DNA of 64,000 nt from Nocardioides sp. CFH 31398 (GTDB taxonomy: Bacteria; Actinomycetota; Actinomycetes; Propionibacteriales; Nocardioidaceae): positions 62,001 to 126,000 of the forward strand of contig NZ_JAKUHT010000003.1 in the NCBI RefSeq assembly GCF_022436705.1, given 5' to 3'. The notes below the pieces were generated by a model that saw only the letters and a program-made list of their open reading frames with translations, had not been told where the DNA came from and made no database searches. Below are positions 48,429-57,290 of the stretch, piece by piece (positions within the stretch are counted from its first letter, which is position 1; each line of letters begins with the position of its first letter). A program made the translations under genes and the position numbers.

Positions 48429-49226
48429 TCAGCCGGCGACGGCCACCTCGACCACGAGCGCGCGGTGGTCGCTGGCGCCCACGACCTCGGCCCGGGACGA
48501 GGTCGCGCGGACGCCGGGGCCGGGGGCGGCCAGGGCGTGGTCGAGCTGGACCCGCGGGTCCTGCGCGGGGTAGGTGGGGTGGCGGGCGAGCGGCGTCCAC
48601 CGGCTCAGCATCGCGGCGACGCCCGGCGGCATGTTGAGGTCGCCGAGCAGGACGACGGGCCCGGGCAGCTCGCCCGCCCACGCGGTCAGCTCGCGCAGCT
48701 GCCGGCCCGCGCGGACCGGCTCGAACGACAGGTGCGTGCACACCACGGTCAGCGGCCCGGACGGCGTGGTCAGCTCCGCGGCCACCGCGGCGCGGGGCTC
48801 GTCCGGCACCCACAGCACCCGCTGCCCGGCCCCGGGCGGCAGCGGCACCGGGATGCTCAGCCGCGAGCCCTCCATGCGCAGCTCGTCCGTGCGCACCACG
48901 GGGAAGCGGGTCACCAGCGCGACGCCGTACGCCCCCTCGTCGGCGGCGAGGGCGGCCGAGGTGGCGGGGCGGAACGTGTCCCGGGAGCCCGGCGTCCCGA
49001 GGATCGCCGCGGTGAAGTGGTGCTGCCAGGACTCGCCGGGGCGCGCGCAGGCGTCGGCGAGCGCGGCGGCCTGGTCCTCGGCGCCGCTGCGGGGCAGCCG
49101 GTGGTCGACCTCCTGGACGGCGTACACGTCGGCGTCCAGGGCCGCAGCCCTGCGCGCCCAGGCGGCAAAGTCGTGGCGGCCTCGGTCGCGTCCCGAGGCG
49201 GCGTTGGCACTGACGAGGCGGACCAC
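48429..49226 (-). CDS. Endonuclease/exonuclease/phosphatase (EEP) family protein
   Basis: 265 aa cytosolic EEP-fold protein. VRLVSANAASG (strand with metal-binding Asn), VYAVQEVDHRLPRSG with the metal-binding Glu, VCTHLSFEP, LLGDLNMPPG with Asp/Asn and the C-terminal catalytic pair in VVGASDHRALVVE. The family includes nucleases, sphingomyelinases and inositol phosphatases; no signal peptide, so an intracellular phosphodiesterase is likely. GTG 49226 fits the fold's first strand; the large frame beyond is shadow of the sulfatase. Divergent from the sulfatase gene with a 102-bp gap in which I see no further feature. Confidence 0.83.
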   Translation of the reverse strand: MVRLVSANAASGRDRGRHDFAAWARRAAALDADVYAVQEVDHRLPRSGAEDQAAALADACARPGESWQHHFTAAILGTPGSRDTFRPATSAALAADEGAYGVALVTRFPVVRTDELRMEGSRLSIPVPLPPGAGQRVLWVPDEPRAAVAAELTTPSGPLTVVCTHLSFEPVRAGRQLRELTAWAGELPGPVVLLGDLNMPPGVAAMLSRWTPLARHPTYPAQDPRVQLDHALAAPGPGVRATSSRAEVVGASDHRALVVEVAVAG

Positions 49227-49328
49227 GCCCCCTGTGTACCCGCACCCGACGCGCCCGGGACCGGCTGTCCGCGACACGCCGTCACACCCGGCCCGGCGGC
49301 GCGCCCACCCGTGTGGTTCGTTGGCCCC

Positions 49329-51764
49329 GTGAGCGAGGACACCCCCGGCAGCAAGAACGGCACGACCAGCGGCCCCCCGTCGTACCCGAGCTGGCCGAAC
49401 CCCGGCCGCCGCAACCTGCCGATCCGCATCAGCACCCCGACGAACGACGCCGGCGCGCGGGCGGCGGCGCACCTCTCGGGGTTCCCGGGGGCGAAGGCCT
49501 CGCAGCACGACCCGATCCAGCCCGTCCGGCCGCCCGAGGGCGCGCCGAACGTGGTGATCGTGCTCGTCGACGACATGGGCTTCGGCGCCTCCAGCACGTA
49601 CGGCGGCCCGTGCGAGATGCCGACCGCCGAGCGGCTCTCGGACGGCGGCCTGCGCTACAGCCGCTTCCACGTCACCGCGCTGTGCTCGCCGACGCGGCAG
49701 GCGTTGATGACGGGCCGCAACCACCACTCGGTCGGCATGGGCGTGACCTCGGAGATGACGACGCTGGAGCCCGGCTACACCGGGTTCCGGCCGCCGTCCG
49801 CGGCGACGATGGCGCAGATCCTGCAGGGCAACGGCTACGCCACGGCGGCGTTCGGGAAGTGGCACCAGACGCCGCCGGTCGAGGTGAACCCGACGGGGCC
49901 GTTCAACCGCTGGCCCGTCGGCGAGGGCTTCGGCACCTTCTACGGGTTCATGGGCGCGGAGATGAACCACTGGTACCCGCAGCTCTACTCCGGGACGACG
50001 CCGGTCGAGCCGGACCGCCTGCCCGAGGACGGCTACCACCTCACCGAGGACCTCGTCGACCACACGATCGACTGGATCCGCGACCAGCACGCCATCACCC
50101 CCGACCAGCCGTTCTTCGCCTACCTGGCCCTGGGCGCGACGCACGGGCCGTTCCACGTGCAGAAGGAGTGGCGCGAGAAGTACGCCGGCCGCTTCGACGA
50201 GGGCTGGGACGAGATGCGCAAGCAGACCCTCGCCCGTCAGAAGGAGCTGGGCCTGGTCCCCCAGGACACGGTCCTCGCGCCGTGGCCGGACGGCCTGCCG
50301 CAGTGGTGGGAGCTCGACGAGATGGAGCGCGAGGTCGCCGCCCGCTTCATGGAGACCTACGCCGGGTTCGCCGAGCACGCCGACGTCCAGGTCGGCCGGA
50401 TCACCGACGAGCTCGAGCGCCTCGGGATCCTCGACGACACGATCTTCGTCTACATGCTCGGCGACAACGGTGCCTCCGGCGAGGGGGGCCCCGAGGGCAC
50501 CCTGCGCGAGCACCTCGTCGGCCACGGCATCGCCGACGACACCGCCGACATGCACGCCCGCCTCGACAGCTTCGGCGACCCCACGACGTACGCGATCTAC
50601 CCGGCGGGCTGGGCGTCGGCGATGAACACGCCGTACGCGTGGACCAAGCAGATCGCCTCCCACCTGGGCGGCACCCGCGACGGCCTGATCGTGCACTGGC
50701 CGAACGGCATCGCCGCCCGCGGCGAGGTCCGCCACCAGTGGCACCACGTCATCGACGTGCTGCCGACGATCCTCGAGGTCGCGGGCCTGCCGCACCCGAC
50801 GACCGTGTACGGCGTGACGCAGCAGGTCATCGAGGGCGTCTCGATGGCGTACTCGTTCGCCGACGCGGACGCCGCCGACCGCCGCGTGACGCAGTACTTC
50901 GAGATGGTCGGCAACCGCGGGATCTACCACAACGGCTGGATGGCGGTCACCCGCCACGGCACGCCGTGGCTGATGGTGGACGGCGGCGACCGGCCGTTCG
51001 AGGAGGACGTCTGGGAGCTGTACCACACCGACCGGGACTGGTCACAGGCCTTCGACCTCGCCGGGGAGGGCCCCGACCAGCTGCGCGCGCTGCGCGACAT
51101 CTTCCTCATCGAGGCGTCGCGCCACCAGGTCTTCCCGCTCGACGACCGCGTCACGGAGCGGGAGAACCCCGCCATCGCCGGTCGTCTCGACCTGCACGCC
51201 GGGCGGACGTCGATCGAGCTGGGCCCCCGCGCCGGCCGGCTCACCGAGGAGGCGGCCCCCAACGTCAAGAACCGCTCCCACACGATCACGGTGCCGCTCA
51301 CCGCGCGCACCGACACCGACTCCGGGGTGCTCGTCGCGCAGGGCGGTCGCTTCGGCGGCTGGTCGCTGTACGTCGTCGACGGCCGACCGGCGTACGCCTA
51401 CAACTGCTACGGCCGCGAGCTCACCACGGTGCGCTCGGAGGAGTCACTCACGGCGGGCGACCACGAGGTGACGATGCGGTTCTCGTACGCCGGGGGCCCG
51501 CCCGGCGACGCCGCCGACGTCGTCCTCGAGGTCGACGGCCGGGAGGTCGCGCGGGGCCACGTGCCGCAGACGACCGCGTACTACTTCGCCTTCGACGAGA
51601 CCCTCAACGTCGGCGTCGACCGCGGCGCCCCCGTGACCGACGACTACGCGCCGGTGCACAACCGGTTCACCGGCACCGTGCACGGCGCGCGGTTCGACCT
51701 GGACACCCAGATCGAGCTGGGCGAGCAGGTCAAGCGCCGCCTCACCCAGCTGGCGCACGACTGA
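49329..51764 (+). CDS. Cytosolic type I (formylglycine) arylsulfatase
   Basis: 811 aa. VVIVLVDDMGFGASS (residues about 75-89, metal Asp81/82), the formylglycine signature CSPTR at 119-123 in ALCSPTRQALMTGRNHH, FGKWHQTP, and YMLGDNGASGEGG (metal Asp/Asn). Cysteine 119 must be oxidised to formylglycine, presumably by the FGE at 28031. No signal peptide is visible; the first 70 residues are polar, so it acts in the cytosol. The long C-terminal domain (VAQGGRFGGWSLYVVDGRPAY ...) is beta-rich. About 300 residues longer than minimal arylsulfatases. GTG 49329 without a good ribosome binding site. Confidence 0.92.
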   Translation: MSEDTPGSKNGTTSGPPSYPSWPNPGRRNLPIRISTPTNDAGARAAAHLSGFPGAKASQHDPIQPVRPPEGAPNVVIVLVDDMGFGASSTYGGPCEMPTAERLSDGGLRYSRFHVTALCSPTRQALMTGRNHHSVGMGVTSEMTTLEPGYTGFRPPSAATMAQILQGNGYATAAFGKWHQTPPVEVNPTGPFNRWPVGEGFGTFYGFMGAEMNHWYPQLYSGTTPVEPDRLPEDGYHLTEDLVDHTIDWIRDQHAITPDQPFFAYLALGATHGPFHVQKEWREKYAGRFDEGWDEMRKQTLARQKELGLVPQDTVLAPWPDGLPQWWELDEMEREVAARFMETYAGFAEHADVQVGRITDELERLGILDDTIFVYMLGDNGASGEGGPEGTLREHLVGHGIADDTADMHARLDSFGDPTTYAIYPAGWASAMNTPYAWTKQIASHLGGTRDGLIVHWPNGIAARGEVRHQWHHVIDVLPTILEVAGLPHPTTVYGVTQQVIEGVSMAYSFADADAADRRVTQYFEMVGNRGIYHNGWMAVTRHGTPWLMVDGGDRPFEEDVWELYHTDRDWSQAFDLAGEGPDQLRALRDIFLIEASRHQVFPLDDRVTERENPAIAGRLDLHAGRTSIELGPRAGRLTEEAAPNVKNRSHTITVPLTARTDTDSGVLVAQGGRFGGWSLYVVDGRPAYAYNCYGRELTTVRSEESLTAGDHEVTMRFSYAGGPPGDAADVVLEVDGREVARGHVPQTTAYYFAFDETLNVGVDRGAPVTDDYAPVHNRFTGTVHGARFDLDTQIELGEQVKRRLTQLAHD

Positions 51765-51801
51765 CGCCGCTGCTGGTCGAGCCCGTCGGGGCCCGAGCGC
51801 G

Positions 51802-53883
51802 TCAGGCCTCGTCGGGGACGACGCCGTCCGCGACGGGTGCGGTGACCGGGGGGACGTCGGGGACGGCCGCGGGAAGGTCGAAGGCGAAGACCGTGCCGCC
51901 GCCGGGCGCGGGACGGCACTCGATCAGGCCGCCGTGCCGCACGACGATCGTCTTGCAGATCGCCAGGCCCAGCCCGGTCCCGGCGAAGCGGTCGTCCTCG
52001 GCGTGGGCGCGGTGCAGGCGCTCGAAGACCCGCGCACGCTGGTCCTCCGGGATGCCGATCCCGTTGTCGGCGACCTCCACCTCGACCCGGTCGCCCACGC
52101 GCCGGGCGCTCACCGTGATCTCCGGGCGCACGCCCGGCTCGACGTACTTGACCGCGTTGCCGAGCAGGTTGGTGAGCAGCTGGCGCAGCATGTCCGGCTG
52201 GGCCGAGACGACCACCAGGTCCTCGGCGCGGTGCACCACGGCCTCGGCGTCCAGGTACTCCAGGACGTCGTCCACGGCCAGGTCCAGGGGGACGGCCTCC
52301 AGCTCCGCCGCGCTCAGCAGGCCGCCCTCCGCCGAGGCCTGCTCGAGGAGGTCGGAGATGAGCTCCTGCATGCGGATCGCGGCGCCCCGGGCGCGGTCCA
52401 GGCTGGCCAGCACGACGGGGTCGTCGGTGTCGGCGGCCATCTCGAGCCAGCCGCGGAGCGCGGTCAGCGGGTTGCGGAGGTCGTGGGCGGCGGTGGCCGC
52501 GAACTCGGCGAGCTGGTCGGCGTGGCGCCGCTCGCCGGTGACGTCGCGGTAGACCACCACCGAGCCCCCCGACCCGTCCTCGTGCACCAGCCGGTCGGCG
52601 ACGACGGACAGGGTGCGGCGGGTGCCGTCGCCGAGGTGCAGGACGATGTCCTCCGGGCCCACCCTCCCCTCGGTGATCGCGCGGTACGACGGGTGCTCGG
52701 ACGCCCGGAGGACCGTGCCTCCCGGCGTGGTCACGACGAACTCCTCGGAGGCGACGCCGTCCTCGCCGCCGGCCGAGGTCCGGGAGAGCATCGCGCGGGC
52801 GGCCGGGTTCATCCGCACCAGGTTCGCGTCGGCGTCGAGGACGACGAGGCCCTCGGCCATCACCTCGGTCACGGTCTCCAGGAACTCCGCGCGCGCCCGC
52901 GCCTCCTGCTGCGCGACCCGCAGCTGCGCCGTCGACGCGTCGCGCTGGTCGCGGGTGCTGCCGATCGCCAGGGTGATGACGAGGAGCGTGATGACGAAGG
53001 CCTGGACGGCGAGGGCGTCGAGGTCGTCGGGGGCCGAGGCGGCGAGCCCGTCCGTCGCGAGCACGACGCCGAACGCCGCCGCCCCGGTGCCGACCACCTG
53101 CAGGGCCGCGACCGTGGTCGAGAAACGCATGGCGCACCACACGCTGACCACGATCAGCAGGAAGGTCAGGGAACCGCCGCGGTCGAGGTCGACCAGGACG
53201 AACGTCACCAGTCCGGCGAGGACCACCAGCCCGAGCTCGGGCAGGCGCCGCGACTCGAGGATGCGGGTGCGGGTGGCCAGTGCGTGGACGAGCAGGTGCC
53301 CGCTGGTCCCGACCAGCAGCATCCCGGCGAGGTTCCGGCCCCACCACAGCGCGAGGAACGTGAGGGTGACCGTCTCGCCCGACGCCGCGAACGAGGTGGC
53401 CGCGAGCGCCGTCCCCACCCCGGTGCCGAGGACGGCGGAGCCCACGACGGCGGTGAGCGTCCGGGGGTCGGAGATCGTGCCCGTGCCGCGGGCCCCGAGC
53501 AGGTCCGGGCGCCACCGGCGCAGCACCACCGCCCCCAGTCCGGCCTGGCTGACCGCGGCGGCGGTCCCGGCCACCACCAGCGGGGCCGCCGCGCCGGTCA
53601 CCGCGTGCATGGCGCACGCGATCACGGCGATGGCGGCCGAGGAGGCGAGCGCCCACCGGCGTCCCGGACGGGCCAGCACCCAGAGCAGGCCGACGCCCGC
53701 CGCGGGCCAGACCAGGGACGGGCCCTGGTCGACCACCGCGGTCGCCCGTCCGGCGAGCGCGAGCAGGGCGTACGCGGCCGCGAAGCACCAGAAGGACCAC
53801 GGCGGGACGGCGGGCCCCGACGTGGCCGGCTCGCCGGGTGCCCCCTCCGGGTCCGGACGGGCGTCGGGCTGCACGCGGCTCAT
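51802..53883 (-). CDS. MASE1-like/PAS sensor histidine kinase (tandem copy 1)
   Basis: 693 aa. About eight hydrophobic helices in residues 25-310 (WSFWCFAAAYALLALAGRA, LVWPAAGVGLLWVLARPG, WWGRNLAGMLLVG) match MASE1-type sensors; then a coiled linker, a PAS domain (FLETVTEVMAEGLVVLDADANLVRMN), HisKA with the phospho-His in AATAAHDLRNPLTALRGW, and HATPase with NLLGNAVKYV, DNGIGIP and GTGLGLAICKT. ATG 53883 has GGAGG 5 nt upstream. No response regulator or receiver domain is adjacent. Strongly similar along its whole length to the gene upstream, so it is one of a tandem duplicated pair. Confidence 0.9.
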   Translation of the reverse strand: MSRVQPDARPDPEGAPGEPATSGPAVPPWSFWCFAAAYALLALAGRATAVVDQGPSLVWPAAGVGLLWVLARPGRRWALASSAAIAVIACAMHAVTGAAAPLVVAGTAAAVSQAGLGAVVLRRWRPDLLGARGTGTISDPRTLTAVVGSAVLGTGVGTALAATSFAASGETVTLTFLALWWGRNLAGMLLVGTSGHLLVHALATRTRILESRRLPELGLVVLAGLVTFVLVDLDRGGSLTFLLIVVSVWCAMRFSTTVAALQVVGTGAAAFGVVLATDGLAASAPDDLDALAVQAFVITLLVITLAIGSTRDQRDASTAQLRVAQQEARARAEFLETVTEVMAEGLVVLDADANLVRMNPAARAMLSRTSAGGEDGVASEEFVVTTPGGTVLRASEHPSYRAITEGRVGPEDIVLHLGDGTRRTLSVVADRLVHEDGSGGSVVVYRDVTGERRHADQLAEFAATAAHDLRNPLTALRGWLEMAADTDDPVVLASLDRARGAAIRMQELISDLLEQASAEGGLLSAAELEAVPLDLAVDDVLEYLDAEAVVHRAEDLVVVSAQPDMLRQLLTNLLGNAVKYVEPGVRPEITVSARRVGDRVEVEVADNGIGIPEDQRARVFERLHRAHAEDDRFAGTGLGLAICKTIVVRHGGLIECRPAPGGGTVFAFDLPAAVPDVPPVTAPVADGVVPDEA

Positions 53884-53953
53884 CCCCACCTCCCCGCTCG
53901 GCCGTTCGCGGGGCCCGGTGCCCGCGGCTACGTCGAGGGTAGGACCGCCGCTG

Positions 53954-53979
53954 CGTCGTGCACGACGTTTCTGCGAAAC
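53954..53979. repeat. Two adjoining small palindromes between the histidine kinases
   Basis: CGTCGTGCACGACG (53954-53967, perfect) and GTTTCTGCGAAAC (53967-53979, 5-bp arms). They lie just after the upstream kinase's stop; candidate operator or terminator in the 104-bp gap. Confidence 0.4.
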
Positions 53980-53987
53980 CGGTGGCC

Positions 53988-56048
53988 TCAGCCCTCGTCG
54001 GTCAGCGCCCCGTCGACGCGCGGCGCGGCGACCGGGGGGACGTCGGGGACGGCGGCGGGCAGGTCGAAGGCGAGGACGGTGCCCCCGCCGGCGGCCGGGC
54101 GGCACTCGATGTGACCGCCGTGGCGCAGCACGACCGTGCGGCAGATGGCGAGGCCGAGGCCGGTGCCGCCGAACCGGCCGTCGTCCGCGTGGGCGCGGTG
54201 CAGCCGCTCGAAGACCCGGGTGCGCTCCGACTCGGGGATGCCGATGCCGTTGTCCTCGACCTCGACCTCGACCCGGTCCCCGACCCGGCGGGCGGTGACC
54301 GCGATCCGCGGCGTCACGCCCGGCTCGACGTACTTCACGGCGTTGCCGAGCAGGTTGGTCAGCAGCTGGCGCAGCATCTCCGGGTGCGCCGAGACCACGG
54401 GCAGCTCGGCCTCGCGGGTGAGGACGGCGTCGGTGGGCAGGTACCGCGCCACGTCGTCGACGGCGAGGTCCAGCGGCACGGCCTCGAGCTCGCCCGCGCT
54501 CAGCAGCCCGCCCTCCGCCGAGGCCTGCTCGAGGAGGTCGGTGATGAGGGCCTGCATGCGGGCGGCCGCCTCCCGCGCCCGGGACAGAGAGAGCTGGGAC
54601 GGGCCGTCCGTCGCGGTCTCCGTCGCCATCTCGAGCCAGCCCCGCAGTGCGGTGAGGGGGTTGCGCAGGTCGTGGGCCGCGGTCGCCGCGAACTCCGCGA
54701 GCTGGTCGGTCTGGCGTCGCTCGTCGGTGACGTCGTGGAAGACGACGACGGAGCCCACGGAGCGGCCGCCGTCGGAGAGCATGTCCGCGGTGACGGACAG
54801 GGTGCGGCGGCTGCCGTCGTCCAGCACGAGCAGCAGGTCCTCGGGACCCACGCGTCCCTCCGTGATGGCCCGCACCGACGGGTGCTGCCGGGGGTCGAGG
54901 ACGCTGCCGTCGGGCGCGCAGACGACGTAGTCCCGTGCGGCCGTCGGCGCCGTCGCGCCGGCCGGTGTCATCTCGAGGATGGCGCGGGCGGCGGAGTTCA
55001 TGCGGACGAGGTTCGCGTCGGCGTCCAGCACCGTCAGCCCCTCGCCCATCACCTCGGTGACCGTCTCCAGGTGCCGGGCCCGGCCCGCGGCGTCGCGTCG
55101 TGCCTCGTCGAGCTCGGCCAGGACGGCGTCGCGCTGGTCGCGGCTGGAGCCGATGGCGAGGGCCACGGTGAGCAGGGTGACCGTGAAGGCCTGGATCATC
55201 ACGGCGTCCGACGCGTCGGGCAGCTCGGGGTAGCCCGCCCGGCCGACCACCACGAGGGCGACCCCGAGGGCTCCGACGCCCGCCACCTCCAGCGCGGCCA
55301 GCGCGGTGGAGAAGCGCAGGGCGCACCAGACGCTGGTCCCGATCAGCAGGCACGCCATGCCCTGGCCGCGGTCGACCTCGGCGAGCGCGAAGGCGCCCAG
55401 GGAGGTGAGGAGCAGCAGGCACAGCTCGGGGACCCGGCGGCGCGACGGGAGGACCCGGGTGCCGGTGACGACGGCGTGGAGCAGCAGGTGGCCCGCCGTG
55501 AGCGCCAGGAGCATCCCCGACAGGTTGCGGGTCCACCACAGCACCGTCGTGAGCACGGTCGCGGGCTCGCCGAACAGCAGCATGGACGTCGTGGCGGCCA
55601 GCGCGCCCACCGCGCTCGCGAGGCCGGCGGCCAGCACCGTGCGGGCCAGGAGGGAGGGGTCCGAGATGGTCCGGTCGCCGCCGGCGCCCAGGAGCCGCGG
55701 GCACCACCGTCGCAGCACCAGCACGGCCACGACCGGCTGCAGGACGGCGGCGAGCGTGCCGGCCAGGACGAGCCCGGGCGCGGCGCCGGTCACGGCGTGC
55801 AGGGTCAGCGCGACGACCGCGACGGCACCCAGCACCGAGGCCGCCCAGCGACGCCCGGGGCGGGCCAGCAGCCAGAGCACGCCGGCGCCGGCCGCCGGCC
55901 AGACCAGGGCCGGCCCGCCCTCCACGAGCGCTGTCGCCCGGCCGGCGAGGACGAGCACGACGTAGGCCACCAGGAAGCACCAGAAGCTCCACGCCGGGAC
56001 GACGGGGACCCTCGGCGGGGCTGGCCCGACCGCGCGCTCGACGTCCAC
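53988..56048 (-). CDS. MASE1-like/PAS sensor histidine kinase (tandem copy 2)
   Basis: 686 aa paralogue of the next gene with the same order: N-terminal membrane region (WSFWCFLVAYVVLVLAGRAT, LVWPAAGAGVLWLLARPG), PAS (VMGEGLTVLDADANLVRMN), HisKA AATAAHDLRNPLTALRGW and HATPase with NLLGNAVKYV, DNGIGIP and GTGLGLAICRT; the stretches around the phosphorylation site are identical between the two. GTG 56048 is preferred because GGAGG lies 5 nt upstream; GTG 56054 and 56060 are alternatives. The last 20 residues (PAAVPDVPPV...) are also shared. Likely cotranscribed with copy 1 (104 bp gap). Confidence 0.88.
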   Translation of the reverse strand: MDVERAVGPAPPRVPVVPAWSFWCFLVAYVVLVLAGRATALVEGGPALVWPAAGAGVLWLLARPGRRWAASVLGAVAVVALTLHAVTGAAPGLVLAGTLAAVLQPVVAVLVLRRWCPRLLGAGGDRTISDPSLLARTVLAAGLASAVGALAATTSMLLFGEPATVLTTVLWWTRNLSGMLLALTAGHLLLHAVVTGTRVLPSRRRVPELCLLLLTSLGAFALAEVDRGQGMACLLIGTSVWCALRFSTALAALEVAGVGALGVALVVVGRAGYPELPDASDAVMIQAFTVTLLTVALAIGSSRDQRDAVLAELDEARRDAAGRARHLETVTEVMGEGLTVLDADANLVRMNSAARAILEMTPAGATAPTAARDYVVCAPDGSVLDPRQHPSVRAITEGRVGPEDLLLVLDDGSRRTLSVTADMLSDGGRSVGSVVVFHDVTDERRQTDQLAEFAATAAHDLRNPLTALRGWLEMATETATDGPSQLSLSRAREAAARMQALITDLLEQASAEGGLLSAGELEAVPLDLAVDDVARYLPTDAVLTREAELPVVSAHPEMLRQLLTNLLGNAVKYVEPGVTPRIAVTARRVGDRVEVEVEDNGIGIPESERTRVFERLHRAHADDGRFGGTGLGLAICRTVVLRHGGHIECRPAAGGGTVLAFDLPAAVPDVPPVAAPRVDGALTDEG

Positions 56049-56173
56049 CTGCACCTCCACGTCAGGACCCGTGCACCAGGGCCCGAGAGGTGCGCCCCGA
56101 GAGTAAAGCCCGGTCCGGGTCGGCCGCCGCCGATCGACGGAATTCGGACGGCCACCCGCCTCGCAGCCGGGGT

Positions 56174-56923
56174 CTAGCCCTCCGCGCGGACCAGGGCGAG
56201 GCGGTCGATGAGGGTCTCCAGCGTCTCCTCGAACTCCGTCGCCATGTGGTCCTCGCTGAGGGGCTCCGCGAGGGCGGCGACGGTCGGGAAGTCCCCGAGG
56301 TCCCCGGGGATGACGGACCCGTCGTCGATGGTGTCGATCGGCCCGAGGTCGGCGCCCCGGCCGGCGACCTCGAGCAGCAGCGTGCCGAGGAGGAACCCGG
56401 TGAACGCGCGGTAGGCCTGGACGGCGGCGGACCGGGTGAACCCCTCGGCGATCAACGACGCCAGGAAGATCTCGACCCACCGCAGGTCGCGCAGCGGCGG
56501 GCGCAGCCACGGCGCCTCGGGCGGGCGGGAGGCGACGAGGGGGAAGCACTTCGGGTGCTGCAGCGCCACCCGGCGCACGCCGTGGGCGAGGCGCTGCAGG
56601 AAGTCCTGCCAGCCGTCCTCCGGCCCGAACCGGACCTCCGGGTCGTCGGCCATCGTCCCCATGATCCGTTCGACGACGGAGTCCAGGACCTCCTCCTTGC
56701 CGGGGACGTAGCGGTAGAGCGACATCGCCTCGACGCCGAGCTCGCGACCCAGCCGGCGCATCGAGAGGCCGGGCAGCCCGTTCTCCTCGATGAAGGTGAC
56801 GGCGGCGGCGACGATCCGGTCCTTGTCGAGCGGCACGCGCGCCGAGGGCAGGTCGTCGCCGGCGATGAGAGCGGCGTCGGGATCGTGGGTGCCCCCGGCA
56901 CCGGGTGGGCTGTCGGATCCCAT
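56174..56923 (-). CDS. TetR/AcrR-family regulator
   Basis: 249 aa. After about 30 flexible residues, an HTH domain: RIVAAAVTFIEENGLPGLSMRRLGRELGVEAMSLYRYVPGKEEVLDSVV (about 36-84), then a helical C-terminal domain of the TetR_C type with WLRPPLRDLRWVEIFLASLI. ATG 56923 has GGAGG 6 nt upstream. Faces the small J-domain-like gene across a 63-bp divergent region and is upstream of the kinase pair (125-bp gap, no gene seen). Ligand and targets unknown. Confidence 0.85.
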   Translation of the reverse strand: MGSDSPPGAGGTHDPDAALIAGDDLPSARVPLDKDRIVAAAVTFIEENGLPGLSMRRLGRELGVEAMSLYRYVPGKEEVLDSVVERIMGTMADDPEVRFGPEDGWQDFLQRLAHGVRRVALQHPKCFPLVASRPPEAPWLRPPLRDLRWVEIFLASLIAEGFTRSAAVQAYRAFTGFLLGTLLLEVAGRGADLGPIDTIDDGSVIPGDLGDFPTVAALAEPLSEDHMATEFEETLETLIDRLALVRAEG

Positions 56924-56974
56924 GGCGACCTCCTCTGGAGCTCCCAGGATATCGGGGCCGTCCGCGCGGTGGGA

Positions 56975-56980
56975 CAGGAT
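56975..56980 (+). promoter_or_regulatory. -10-like hexamer (leaderless J-domain-like gene)
   Basis: CAGGAT, 6 nt (GGTGCC), GTG 56987. Confidence 0.5.
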
Positions 56981-56986
56981 GGTGCC

Positions 56987-57271
56987 GTGAGCGAGACCCC
57001 CGACGAGCGCGCCTGGCGCCGCGACCGGCGGGCCGCCGTACGGCGCCACCACCCGGACGTCGGGGGCGACCCGGTGGCGCTGCAGGCCGCGCTCGCGGAG
57101 GTCGACCGGCGCCACGGGCGGGGCGCGGCGTCCACGTCGACCGCGGCGCCGCGGCGCGTCGTCGTCGTGCGCCGCTCGCCGCTGTCGCAGCTCGTCCGGG
57201 GCATCCGCGAGGTGCGTCGCCGGATCCCCACGGGCTGGCCCGGGCACCGGACCGGCCGGGACCTCGACTGA
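56987..57271 (+). CDS. Small J-domain-like protein
   Basis: 94 aa. The first half ERAWRRDRRAAVRRHHPDVGGDPVALQAALAEVDRR contains HPDVGGD, the hallmark HPD loop of DnaJ J-domains (canonical HPDKNG), preceded by a basic helix as in helix II and followed by a helix III-like stretch; helix I is missing or short. The second half is Arg-rich (RRVVVVRRSPLSQLVRGIREVRRRIP) and may bind nucleic acid or membrane. No other chaperone gene is near. GTG 56987 has a leaderless -10. Convergent with the PaaX gene (19 bp). Confidence 0.65.
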   Translation: MSETPDERAWRRDRRAAVRRHHPDVGGDPVALQAALAEVDRRHGRGAASTSTAAPRRVVVVRRSPLSQLVRGIREVRRRIPTGWPGHRTGRDLD

Positions 57272-57290
57272 TCCCTCGACCGGGCCCTCG

